64,000 nt of DNA from NCBI GenBank assembly GCA_030710605.1, contig CP092876.1, forward strand, positions 61,060,467-61,124,466, given 5' to 3'. Position 1 is the first letter of the stretch. Each line of letters starts with the position of its first letter. Below, piece after piece: positions 22,001 to 30,756 of the stretch. The notes under the pieces are model-generated. The model saw only the letters and a list, made by a program, of their open reading frames with translations, did no database searches and was not told the origin of the DNA. A program made the position numbers and the translations under genes. Source of the DNA: Cordylochernes scorpioides. Lineage: Eukaryota; Arthropoda; Arachnida; Pseudoscorpiones; Chernetidae.

Positions 22001-22475
22001 TAACACCGCCAAACAGGAAACCACCGGGTTTAGCCCTTTCTATCTTGTACACGGACGCGATGTCGAGACCCCATTGGACACCATCCTGACGTATAGAGAG
22101 GAAGCCAATCTGGAAGACTACGTGGAGAGTTTGGTCACAAATGCCGAGGACGCACGCCAGCTGGCCCGTTTGAACATCTTAAAGGCGCAAGAAAAAGACA
22201 AATCTCGATACGACAAAAGCCACAGACCTGTCCAGTACCGCACGGAAGACCTTGTGTGGGTGTACACACCTGTGCGTAAACAAGGACTGTCGGAGAAGCT
22301 ACTTAAAAGATACTTCGGCCCCTATAAAGTTGTGAGACAACTGTCTGAAGTAACTTATGAAGTAGAGGCCTTGGAGAGGAGACCCAGACAACGGAATATC
22401 AAAGACATCGTCCACGTCCTGCGGATGAAACCATACAGAAGCCCAGAAGAACACAGGACTGATCACATAGTGTAG
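19068..22475 (+). CDS. pol: Pol polyprotein of Gypsy element 1
   Basis: From its first ATG the frame has 1,135 residues without a break, but it is probably expressed as a Gag-Pol fusion through the upstream frameshift site. Domains in order: aspartic protease with DSGADYS at about 19-25; reverse transcriptase at about 285-500 with YLDD at 439-442; RNase H with TDASGYGVGAVL near 587; integrase zinc finger (H-H-C-C) near 785-825; integrase core with Asp850, Asp910 and Glu946, in which the last two are 35 residues apart (DD35E); and a C-terminal GPY-type module (FGPYKVVRQL). All catalytic residues I checked are present. The stop lies about 53 bp before the 3' LTR, leaving no room for an envelope gene. 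Confidence 0.95.
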   Translation: MKRNYVVITINGQNVEALVDSGADYSVISESFRRYLKIPFFAEKGPVLRVANRKHIETLGRCNLKVSIEELEIYFTFVVFSECSHHIILGLDFFRATSAVIDCGRGEIHLKESVNDGLEEDLPTHALEDCFVPARSIKKITVINEDIRGGKDLMIEGSKDLILKKELVIPSSIINFHHGRGEIWVTNGTSQNQIIPAGMLVGYLRKIGSSGIYSVDTAEDDKTQSNIKNEDRRQQILSLVDERLNEEQKSMIAECLEKYSEVFDFDRKSFSTTSNVKHKIDTSDSRPIKQRPYRVSPVERRAIQSEVDKMMKMGIVQPSESPWSSPVVLVKKKDGSWRFCVDYRKLNKVTKKDVYPLPRNDDVLDSLTGAKFFSSMDLRTGYWQIEINEEDREKTAFITPDGLYEFRVMPFGLCNAPATFERMMDKLLAGLKWTICLCYLDDIIVYATSFKEHIERLGKVLRCIQQAGLCINHEKCRFGSREIKVLGHLVTESGIRPDPDKIEAITNFPTPKTTTEVRSFMGLCSYYRRFVKDFANKAKPLHDLLRYNVKFFWSNEQEQSFQILKSALTTDPVLGHFKEDAETLVHTDASGYGVGAVLTQLVEGKEKPIAYASRTLNAAERNYSTTERECLAVVWAIYKFRPYLFGKHFTVVSDHHSLCWLANVKDPSERLARWALRLQEFDISIVYKNGKRHQDADCLSRSPLPQSSEDNIPELSSITDIGKEQRSDVQTKKIIQEIDSKSGYKIIDGILYRKNYDPMGKPWLLVVPKQMRVDILREAHDAPMAGHLGFAKTYDRVRRKYFWPGLHRSVRQYVAHCRECQRRKGSTERPPGQLVPIPPVSRPFEKIGIDLLGRFPTSNDGNKWTVVATDYLTRYAMTKAIPNGSSEEVGKFIVEDVILKHGAPRELISDRGRTFISHTIRDINNLCGTAHRFTSAYHPQTNGLTERLNKTLGDMLSMYVDVDQRNWDSVLPYVTFAYNTAKQETTGFSPFYLVHGRDVETPLDTILTYREEANLEDYVESLVTNAEDARQLARLNILKAQEKDKSRYDKSHRPVQYRTEDLVWVYTPVRKQGLSEKLLKRYFGPYKVVRQLSEVTYEVEALERRPRQRNIKDIVHVLRMKPYRSPEEHRTDHIV

Positions 22476-22528
22476 AATTTTTTTTTTTTTTGCAGCGGGT
22501 CGCTGCTTATTTTTGAAAAGGGGAGTAA

Positions 22529-22901
22529 TGTCATAACCAAAAATGTACATAGCTTGTAACTGTAAATAATACATCGGCAGCTTGGCGAATGTTATGTACC
22601 TAAGCCCCGATAGGTGGCGCGCGCTGTCAGCTCGGCAAGTGTAATGTACCTAAGCTCCGATAGATGGCGGGCGCGCTAGGCGGCAAGTTTGTAAACAATA
22701 GTCGCCATCTTGAGGGGTGTAGCGGAACGCCAGCCGTTTGGGTCTCTGACATTACTTCCTTAATTTACCATTATTTTTATCCATTTAACTTAGTTTACCT
22801 CTATTTCTTTTTATCCCTCAAACTTATTAACTATTTAAAGTCATCTAATAAATTATTATTTTATTCTACCCAAACGACTCGTCACCTTCATTACTGTGAC
22901 A
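22529..22901 (+). repeat. 3' LTR of Gypsy element 1
   Basis: Identical to the 5' LTR except for one T to A change in CAAGTGTAATGTACC. It is preceded by the polypurine tract. Confidence 0.93.
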
Positions 22902-22905
22902 ATAT

Positions 22906-24250
22906 TTTAACCTGTCAATGCATTTTATTTTTATTTCTGTGTACACCTATCCCCCGATTTACACGTTTTTCTCAGGAACGTATCTACCGTGTAAATCGGG
23001 GGATAGGTGTACTTTATTTTTATTTTTAAGAAAGCCTAAGTTTGGCCCTGCCATTTTATCAGCTAAAACATATCTTTTAGCAGATGCGGCCGACTTCAAA
23101 ACTCCTCCGGCAAGATGCTATGACCCGATGTCGCTCGTGTACAGATGAAGACCATAGCTCAATACCATGGTATATAGGTTGTTAGAGTTTGTTCGAGTTG
23201 TCAAAACTGCTGGCGTTGTGGCTTATTGATTGATAGAAATCAGCGCGCTCAGAGATCAGGGAAAAGCGCCCTGTTTTAATGCTTTTAATATATTTGTTTT
23301 AAGGCATTTATTAAGGTAATCCTTTTGCATAGGCAAATAATTATTTAGCCATTTTACAATATAGAAAATTGATATACTGGCGTCTAAAAGTAAACAAACA
23401 TAAAATGTATCCTTTTAAATAACTACTTTGTTAAAAATTATGAAATTTAGTTAGCAAATAGTTTATTCTAAGAGAAATCAATCATCCAATAGACATTTAA
23501 ACTATGAAATGTTTAAATTATTCAAACTGGAGTCTCTGAAGAGTACGTGCCTACAACTCGATTGTTCTCTTGCATATTTCCCATTTTAATTCCATTTAAA
23601 GGCATCAATTGTAAGTACTAGCAATTAGTTCTCATTGCTGTATTTCTGTTTTCCATGTGTTGAATTCGTTATAGTTGAATTTGGCATCGTTTATCACATA
23701 TTCAAAAGTATTTATTTATTATACATATATACCAGTTGCAAACAAGACACGCTATATCCGATCTGGATATTTGCGTGTGAAACTATTTACATTAATTCAT
23801 ATTGTATTAGAGTAGGTAACAGAATTGTCAAAAAGAAAATAAACAATTAAGAAAAATAGCATTAATTAGACATATACATTAAACAAACAAGCAACAACAT
23901 AAGCAGATAGAAGAAACCGCAGGGTAGTTATTTACAGTATATTAAGCAATGATGGAAGTTGATTTAATGAAGTTATCTGTAATAATTAGTATCGTGGAGA
24001 GAGAAAGTTGATCAAGTTGAGCTATTTCAAAAGTATTTCAGTTTCTCCATGCAAATGAAATAACAATGAATTCTATTTTCGATTTTCTCAATAAATACTT
24101 GACGATATAGTCCTTTTTATTTTTTATAACAAATTTAAAACAACTAAAAATGTTAACTAAGATGATATGGCACACATATTTGACTTCTAGGATAAATTAA
24201 GCTAAAAATTGACGTAATGAGAAAGCACTTAAATGGACACTATTGCTAAA
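22906..24250. other. AT-rich non-coding stretch
   Basis: At 22,950-23,010 there is a short inverted repeat, with CACCTATCCCCCGATTTACA against TGTAAATCGGGGGATAGGTG. The same word (ATCCCCCGATTTACACG) occurs at about 17,183, just before Gypsy element 1. I see no gene. Open frames at 23,635-23,850 are featureless. Confidence 0.5.
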
Positions 24251-24254
24251 GTAA

Positions 24255-24565
24255 TATATAAAAGGAATGAAGACATTAAGATGCGAATGTTTCTTTTCAC
24301 AAATAAATAAAACTTCTACTGTCCTTACTGCGATGAAAAAATATTGGGAGGGCTTGGCTCATCAGTGATGAACCCTCCCAGCGGTTTAGCCAATTTTTAA
24401 TCTACCAGACTACTTCTTTAAAACTCTAATGCTATTTTGGATCATTCACTGATGAGCCAAGCCCTACCAATATTTTTTCATCGCAGTAAGGACAATAGAA
24501 GTTTGATTTATTTGTGGAAAAAAAAAACATTCGCGTCTTAATGTCTTCAGTCGTTTAATATAGAT
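24255..24565. mobile_element. Long-TIR foldback MITE (family A)
   Basis: Arms of about 115 bp (24,255-24,369 and 24,447-24,560) are inverted copies. Each carries AAGACATTAAGAYGCGAATGT, then an ACTGTCCTTACTGCGATG-like word, then GGGAGGGCTTGGCTCATCAG. A related, deleted copy lies at 33,701-33,873, and degraded pieces lie at 16,815 and 45,745. The flank ATAGATGGCGC follows the right arm. Confidence 0.8.
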
Positions 24566-25429
24566 GGCGCCTTATTGTTTTATATTAATTTATGTCTCTA
24601 ACTTGATCTTATTGTTTGCGGAAGAGCATTGCTCGATGCAAATATTTTCAAATGTAATTCTACTGTCATAAAAACTTATGTCCATAGTTTTCTTAAACAC
24701 CATTTCTAAGATTCCACTTTTCAGTGTAGCATATAAAAGCAGAATGATTCATTTCAATAAAAACATCACTTTGGGGTATACAAAAGAGCATTATATATTT
24801 GTGTATACAGTTTGGCTATTATTCAAATAATTATCACTGATTATATTAGATATAGAATCATGAAATTGGTTTTTTAATAAATGTATCAACAGAAGACTGA
24901 ATATTATATGACCTCAATATTATATGACAAATACAAAACAAGTTGCTTACAATAAAGACCAATACATCAAGTTTAATAGATTCTGCAGGCTGTATTATTC
25001 AAGGCGAAAGTATTGACTGTACATATTTCAAGCTACTATTTCTAATTACTATATGCAAAATTTGACATCAAATGTGTAATATGCGTGCTTCCCAATGTTC
25101 AATTATGTTAATTTCACGATTATTTGATTTGTATATAATTTCAGATTCACACGCAATTATCCTAATTGTGGATATGGCGTGTCTTTGTAACTGTTAAATA
25201 AATAAATATGACTCAAATATCCCCGACATAATCAAAACTTATATCAAATCCATAATGATGATATAGTAATCTAGAAAATTTGGAAAGACAAACTTCAGGA
25301 TGCAACGGCAATTTTACTTAAGGCAATCACACCTCAGCATTTACAAATTACTAGAGAGGCAATATTGGAAGTTTACAGAGTAGGAGAAAAAATAATATAA
25401 AAATTAATAATCTGTTCATAAAATAATAA

Positions 25430-25811
25430 ATATTTTATAATACAATATAATGCGGCTTATGAATGTATATATATATATATATTAGATAATAAACGGCATA
25501 TATTGGATTTAATAAAATATTTAAATAGAACGACTTTCACAATTTAACCGCAAATGTTTCTTTTGAACGAAAAATCGTAATTTATTTTAAGGAGAAATAA
25601 CAATTATTTCTATCCTTAGTGATTAAGTATGAAATGATGAATTTTATCATTCACTCATCATTCATTATATATAATCATTCATCCTTCTATACTTCATCCC
25701 TAAGGATAGAAATAGTATTTATTTCTCCTTAAAATAAATTACGGTTTTTCGTTTAAAAGAAACATTTGCAGTTAAATTGTCAAAGTCGTTCTACAATAAA
25801 TATTTTGCTAC
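25430..25811. mobile_element. Foldback MITE (family B, degraded copy)
   Basis: Arms of about 120 bp (25,511-25,635 and 25,690-25,811) are inverted copies containing TAGAACGACTTT and AATTTATTTTAAGGAGAAAT. Upstream, AATACAATATAATGCGGC (25,440-25,457) matches the left part of the intact family member at 30,757-31,191. An (AT)n run at 25,466-25,482 interrupts this copy. Confidence 0.75.
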
Positions 25812-26098
25812 ATAGCTCTTTCCCTATGGGGGCTGGGGCCCAAGATTGAAGAAATGTTTTCTAACGAGCCAAATGACGGTCTTCTGGGGGAAATTCCATT
25901 CTAGATGTCAATTCATTCCAATTAACCTTTGTTTTCCTGTGTTCTATTTTAACCACGGAGGAGTTTGATGTCATTTTAACTGTGATAGGTCTGAACTGAA
26001 TTCATGCATTAACTATCTTTCGTGGATGGCTTTTATTGATTTGTCAAGAAATTGGGTTGGCCAAATATCAGGAAACAGGCTAAATCAATGTTTAGTTG

Positions 26099-26307
26099 TG
26101 TAATGTTCCTCTTCGATTAAATAAATAAATATGCTTTATTAAATTAATAAACTAATTTTTATTATATATTTTTTTAATGTCAAACGTACACTTTTTAAAT
26201 AGATTCATAACAACAACAATAATTACAGTGCTGCCCAATCCAAACAATCAAAATAAATAAATTAATTAAACAGAGTATATTATAATATTATTATAAGGTA
26301 TATTACA
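26099..26307 (-). repeat. 3' LTR of Gypsy element 2
   Basis: A very AT-rich 209-bp repeat with TGTAAT/ATTACA ends. It starts 12 bp past the pol stop codon in element orientation. Confidence 0.93.
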
Positions 26308-26319
26308 ACTCCCCCGACT

Positions 26320-29205
26320 TCAAGCGACTTCATCCCTCCTGGGATGTCGATGCAGATAAGGTTGGATATTGGAGATGTGAGCCGTTCTTGGAGTTTTATC
26401 ATCAGACTCATATTCAACATATTTGGGGTGGCCATCCATTTTGGTTACCCTTGTCACTCGATGCGGACCAGATAGCTTCCATTCCTTTCCAACCTTCTGA
26501 TGTCTTACCAAAATATAATCGTCGATATTCATCTCTGGTGGCAGGGCCTTCTTACGACTGTTAAAATAAAACTTTGTTCTTTGTCGGTAGAGGTTTTGCT
26601 CAATTTGACTTTTTTCTGTTTCATAAAGGGGACAGTGAAGATTAAGCTCTTTATCGGCAGGTAAAACAGGGGAAGTTTTTGTAAGTTTGAATAAAGGGGA
26701 GCAACCCAGGTAGGAGTTGTAGGATCTATTATGGTAGCGTACTGCCGCTTCTAAGGCATTTTTCCATCCACCCTTGAAGTGAGGATAGCACGAGAGAAAG
26801 GTCTTTATATCTCGTATAGCTCGTTCCGCTAAACCATTTCCTGCAGGGTGATAAGGAGAAGTAGTTATTAATCGGATGTCTTTGGAGGTTGCCCACCTAG
26901 GGAATTCTCCATACACAAATGATCTCCCTTGATCGGAGACTATAGTTCTCACTGATTTCAGATCCTCATGTTCGTTGAAATATTTTATTAGAGCACGGCC
27001 ATGTTGTTTTATTGCCTTTGCTTGAACTACCCTAGTAGCCTCGTCAATAAGTAGTAAAAATGTTGAATTCTTATCCTTGATGTTAGAAGGAGCCTCGGCG
27101 AAATCTACATGTACAGTATGGAAAGGTACCCTTGATTGATGGGGCAAACTCATCTTTGAAGGACGGCTCTTATACTTGAACTTGACCCTTTGACAGATAG
27201 GACAAGAAGATACATATTTCCTTATGTCATTCTTCATACCAGGCCAAACAAAGCGTTGCTTCATTTTATAATATGTCCTCCAAAACCCCGAATGTCCTCC
27301 TGATAAGGGATCATCATGGTACATAGATAAAATTGAAGTTCGATGTTCGTGAGGGACAAAATATTTCCCGTGATCTTCTAATTTTAAAGGAATACTCTGA
27401 TGTTTAACAAACAGTACGGTTTGATCGCTGAAATTTGGTGTTTCTACAGCCAATCTAGACAGCGCGTCGGCATCGCTGAGCTCCCTGCCAGAACGGTGGT
27501 TCACTCTCATTTCGAATGAACTCAGAAACAGCTGCCACCTCGCAAGTCGATCCCGGAGATGGCCACAGGAAAGTAGCTGTGTCAATGCGCGATGATCCGT
27601 GTGGACAACAAAAGACTTGCCTTCCAAATACCATCTGAAGTGTTTGACAGCCTTCAACACAGCAAGGCATTCTTTTTCGGTGATGGAATAATTTTGTTCA
27701 GCCTTGGAAAATGTATATGAATAATAACTAATCACTCTGAGTTGAAGTGATTTCCTTTTATTCACGTCTCTCTGGTATAGAATAGCCCCTGTTCCATAAT
27801 ATGAAGCATCTGTTGACATTTCATAAGGCAATGACTCATCCGGGATTGCCAGTATTGGTTTTGACGTGATGATATCAATAAGTTTTAAATAGGCCTCTTC
27901 ACATTTATCAGACCACATAAAACTAGAATCTTTTTTCTTCAGGTTGTCCAACGGTCGAACTATCGTGGCATAGTTTGGTATATAGGCCCGAAAATGACCT
28001 GTAAATCCAGTAAAACATTGTAGTGACTTAAGATTATATGGGCGTTTCATGAGTTTAGCCTTTTCGATTACTTCCTCCTTCATTTGCTTCGAGTTACCGT
28101 TGATAATTCTACCTAAAAGTTCCACCTCAGATACACAAATTTGGCACTTGCCCAAGTTCACTGTCATATTATATTGATTCAGTCTATTGAGAACTTTGTA
28201 GGTGAGGGAAGCACATTCTTCAAGGGTTGGGGCGCCACAACAAATGTCGTCAATGTAAACAACCACTCTGAGTTCCAATAAATCAGCCAACATCTCGCTC
28301 ATAACCCTTTGAAATCTAGGAGGTGAATTTTTCCACCCGAACGGTAGTCTCTTAAACTCATAAAGTCCATCAGGTGTTACAAAAGCAGAGAACTTTCTCG
28401 TGGCTTTAGTTAAACCGACTTGCCAAAACCCATCCTTCAAATCAATTTTTGTAAAGTATCGACAACCCCCAAATTTATTAATGATTGAGTCGATTCTAGG
28501 AAAAGGAAAAGGGTCCAAAAAAGTCTCTTTATTCAACTGTCGATAGTCAATACAGAGTCGGTAGGACGAGTCCGTTTTAGGAACTAGAATACAAGGTGAT
28601 GCGTACTCAGAAGTAGAAGGAGTAATAATATCCCCATCTAGCATCTCTTTGATTTTTCCAGCAGTCCATGCTCTCTTGTGATCTGACATAGGGTAAGGTT
28701 TACACGCCACGATGTTATTATTGGGCTTCAATAGAAAGTCGATCTCGTGCAATGGTAATTCCTTTTTGGAGACATTGCAAAGCTTGGGGAATATAGTGAT
28801 CAGGTCATCACTGGTAAAAATAACTTCTTTTGACCGCAAAGACAAGCACTTAATCTCATCAGTCCCAAAGTTCCATTGAATTCGGAGATCCCTCATGGTA
28901 GGCTTTCCTATTAACAGTTCGAATGGCATCTCCCTCAATATTGTCGCCGTCATCATTCTCTGTTGATCGTCAACCTGAAGTTCCACCTCAATATTCTCAG
29001 TAGCTCGGACATGGCTTTCGTCAATCGTTGTTATCGTGGTCTCTGATGAATAACTTTTCCATTTATATTTGGCCAAAAGGTCTCTTCTCATTAGATTGAT
29101 AGAAGAACCTGGATCCAAGAAAGCAACAAGTTTTACACCATTTATAATAACGGGCAACATAGAATCGGGACTTTTGCAAGACAAAAATAGGATCGATTTT
29201 GTCAT
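26320..29205 (-). CDS. pol: Pol polyprotein of Gypsy element 2
   Basis: 961 residues from the first ATG, probably made as a Gag-Pol fusion because the frame is open back through the gag stop. The protease-like segment has FLDPGSS at 29-35, so the catalytic Asp31 is followed by Pro where Ser or Thr is usual. Reverse transcriptase spans about 170-380 with YIDD at 317-320. RNase H has STDASYYGTGAILY at about 466-479. The integrase zinc finger (H-H-C-C) is near 640-680. The integrase core residues are Asp701, Asp758 and Glu794, with DD35E spacing. A short basic C-terminus follows. All other catalytic motifs look intact. Confidence 0.93.
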   Translation of the reverse strand: MTKSILFLSCKSPDSMLPVIINGVKLVAFLDPGSSINLMRRDLLAKYKWKSYSSETTITTIDESHVRATENIEVELQVDDQQRMMTATILREMPFELLIGKPTMRDLRIQWNFGTDEIKCLSLRSKEVIFTSDDLITIFPKLCNVSKKELPLHEIDFLLKPNNNIVACKPYPMSDHKRAWTAGKIKEMLDGDIITPSTSEYASPCILVPKTDSSYRLCIDYRQLNKETFLDPFPFPRIDSIINKFGGCRYFTKIDLKDGFWQVGLTKATRKFSAFVTPDGLYEFKRLPFGWKNSPPRFQRVMSEMLADLLELRVVVYIDDICCGAPTLEECASLTYKVLNRLNQYNMTVNLGKCQICVSEVELLGRIINGNSKQMKEEVIEKAKLMKRPYNLKSLQCFTGFTGHFRAYIPNYATIVRPLDNLKKKDSSFMWSDKCEEAYLKLIDIITSKPILAIPDESLPYEMSTDASYYGTGAILYQRDVNKRKSLQLRVISYYSYTFSKAEQNYSITEKECLAVLKAVKHFRWYLEGKSFVVHTDHRALTQLLSCGHLRDRLARWQLFLSSFEMRVNHRSGRELSDADALSRLAVETPNFSDQTVLFVKHQSIPLKLEDHGKYFVPHEHRTSILSMYHDDPLSGGHSGFWRTYYKMKQRFVWPGMKNDIRKYVSSCPICQRVKFKYKSRPSKMSLPHQSRVPFHTVHVDFAEAPSNIKDKNSTFLLLIDEATRVVQAKAIKQHGRALIKYFNEHEDLKSVRTIVSDQGRSFVYGEFPRWATSKDIRLITTSPYHPAGNGLAERAIRDIKTFLSCYPHFKGGWKNALEAAVRYHNRSYNSYLGCSPLFKLTKTSPVLPADKELNLHCPLYETEKSQIEQNLYRQRTKFYFNSRKKALPPEMNIDDYILVRHQKVGKEWKLSGPHRVTRVTKMDGHPKYVEYESDDKTPRTAHISNIQPYLHRHPRRDEVA

Positions 29206-29228
29206 CGGGATCGAACAACCCTCTAAAT

Positions 29229-30260
29229 TTAGTTTTTTTGAAGAGAAGACACAGAATTATTTTGATTGTTCATTGTCTGTGATGCCTCCTCAATTTGATC
29301 AAGTTTGGCAAAATAGGCTGGCTTCTTGACCACTGTGTTGCCAGTTGTCTGGTAGGGCTTGGGTTCAAAAGGTTTTTTCTCCAAACTGGGACGGATATTT
29401 TTCAGCAGCTGAAGAAGAGTCTCTTTGTTTTCGATTTTCACAGTGGACAACTGATTCTGCATATCTGGGGGTAGCCCATGAATCACTCCAATTATCAATA
29501 GCTTTTCACTTAAGCCGGACATCCCTAATCGCATTTTCCTTTGTTTTTGGTGGAAGTAATCGATCAGAGAGCCGCCTCGATATCTCCACTTGAACGCCCT
29601 ATCATATTTGTCTATGGGGTTATCCCCAAATGAAGATACAAAATCTTCTTTCCACGTTTCCCAGCTAAAGTTGCATTCATCAGCAAGTCTGCTATCGAAC
29701 CACAATTGTGCAGTTCCCCCTAGGTAGTTTCTCATACCATATATTTTGGATTGATCTTTTACCCAACCATTATTTGCACAGACATTTTCATATAGGGTTA
29801 TCCAAGTGGCTGGATCTAAGTTATTACCGGAGAAATCAGGTGCTTTAATTTCGACATGTCTTGGTGCATATTCATGCTGGTTTAAACTTAAATTTTGAAC
29901 TAAAGAATTAACTAGTTTTTGTTGTTCTGCTACAGTAGTTATCAATTTGCTAAAAGTGTCTTCTGTTAATAGAGATTTTGCATCTAATTCCTCCTCATCC
30001 ATTACGCAAATTTGTAAATCTTCAAATGATCGATTTTTGTATATTTCAATTATTTTTGATGGAACTTTAACAAATCTATTAGAATCCTTTTCTAAATAGT
30101 AAGAAGTTAGATTCTTTCCACATTTAAACACGAGCTCGTGATAAATGGGCAATTGAAATTCTTCAGGGATAGATAGAACGTTAGCATCAGGGTTAAAGCT
30201 ATAGCCAATTACCTTTTTATTCTTAAAATGCAGGATGATCGATCCTGTCGGCTGCGCCAT
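29229..30260 (-). CDS. gag: Gag polyprotein of Gypsy element 2
   Basis: 343 residues. The ATG is only 3 nt past the end of the 5' LTR. A retrotransposon Gag capsid domain lies at roughly residues 140-290, with the landmark LGGTAQLWFDSRL. No CCHC zinc knuckle is present, unlike element 1. The C-terminal region is Lys/Pro- and then Asn/Gln-rich. The frame ends CAA AAA AAC TAA. The heptamer A AAA AAC (plus-strand 29,232-29,238) is a canonical slippery site, and a -1 slip enters pol. Confidence 0.9.
   Translation of the reverse strand: MAQPTGSIILHFKNKKVIGYSFNPDANVLSIPEEFQLPIYHELVFKCGKNLTSYYLEKDSNRFVKVPSKIIEIYKNRSFEDLQICVMDEEELDAKSLLTEDTFSKLITTVAEQQKLVNSLVQNLSLNQHEYAPRHVEIKAPDFSGNNLDPATWITLYENVCANNGWVKDQSKIYGMRNYLGGTAQLWFDSRLADECNFSWETWKEDFVSSFGDNPIDKYDRAFKWRYRGGSLIDYFHQKQRKMRLGMSGLSEKLLIIGVIHGLPPDMQNQLSTVKIENKETLLQLLKNIRPSLEKKPFEPKPYQTTGNTVVKKPAYFAKLDQIEEASQTMNNQNNSVSSLQKN
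29232..29238 (-). promoter_or_regulatory. Predicted -1 ribosomal frameshift site of element 2
   Basis: AAAAAAC in the gag frame fits X XXY YYZ and is followed immediately by TAA. The -1 frame continues CTA AAT TTA GAG without a stop into the pol ATG at 29,205. A downstream stimulatory structure was not determined. Confidence 0.7.
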
Positions 30261-30263
30261 TTT

Positions 30264-30472
30264 TGTAATGTTCCTCTTCGATTAAATAAATAAATATGCT
30301 TTATTAAATTAATAAACTAATTTTTATTATATATTTTTTTAATGTCAAACGTACACTTTTTAAATAGATTCATAACAACAACAATAATTACAGTGCTGCC
30401 CAATCCAAACAATCAAAATAAATAAATTAATTGAACAGAGTATATTATAATATTATTATAAGGTATATTACA
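30264..30472 (-). repeat. 5' LTR of Gypsy element 2
   Basis: 209 bp, one difference from the 3' LTR. The gag start codon follows after AAA. A sequence starting TGG, as primer-binding sites do, overlaps the ATGG of gag. Confidence 0.93.
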
Positions 30473-30486
30473 AGTTGATATCTGTT

Positions 30487-30500
30487 CCACCAGATGGCGC
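30487..30500 (+). promoter_or_regulatory. CTCF-like motif
   Basis: CCACCAGATGGCGC fits the consensus CCASYAGRKGGCRS at all 14 positions. Occupancy cannot be judged from the sequence. Confidence 0.4.
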
Positions 30501-30756
30501 TCTGACTTCTGTAAAGCACATGTGCTCCTGGTCAGGATATGCCATTTTTATTTTTACTATATTTTTAAGTAATTCTGTATTTCTTAATAAAGAACTATGT
30601 AAAGGACCTTTAGCGGAAAATGCCTAGATGGGGCTGTAGGGGCAAGTTCCTGAATGTATGCTAACAGCTACTGGTTTCTCAGGGCGATATCCCTACTCAG
30701 ACGGTTTGGTTAGCTGTCAGAAGAGCCGAAGTATCACAGAAAGAAAATAAATTTTA

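Larger units (their letters stand above)
17352..22901 (+). mobile_element. Near-intact Gypsy LTR retrotransposon (element 1)
   Basis: Two 373-bp LTRs (17,352-17,724 and 22,529-22,901) begin TGTCATAACC, end GTGACA and differ at one base. The insertion is flanked by the 4-bp duplication ATAT (17,348-17,351 and 22,902-22,905). A polypurine tract, AAAAGGGGAGTAA, directly precedes the 3' LTR. Gag and pol are uninterrupted and in the Gypsy order protease, reverse transcriptase, RNase H, integrase. There is no envelope frame. The near-identical LTRs imply a young and possibly active copy. Confidence 0.95.
26099..30472 (-). mobile_element. Near-intact Gypsy LTR retrotransposon (element 2)
   Basis: Two 209-bp LTRs (26,099-26,307 and 30,264-30,472) begin TGTAATG, end ATTACA and differ at one base (AATTAAACAG against AATTGAACAG). 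An exact 5-bp duplication, AGTTG, flanks the element (26,094-26,098 and 30,473-30,477). Gag and pol are uninterrupted on the minus strand, and there is no envelope frame. It is unrelated in sequence to element 1. It inserted next to a perfect CTCF-like motif at 30,487. Confidence 0.95.

Noticed and set aside
22475-22529. Envelope gene after pol in either Gypsy element
   Set aside because: Only about 53 bp (element 1) and 12 bp (element 2) separate the pol stop from the 3' LTR.
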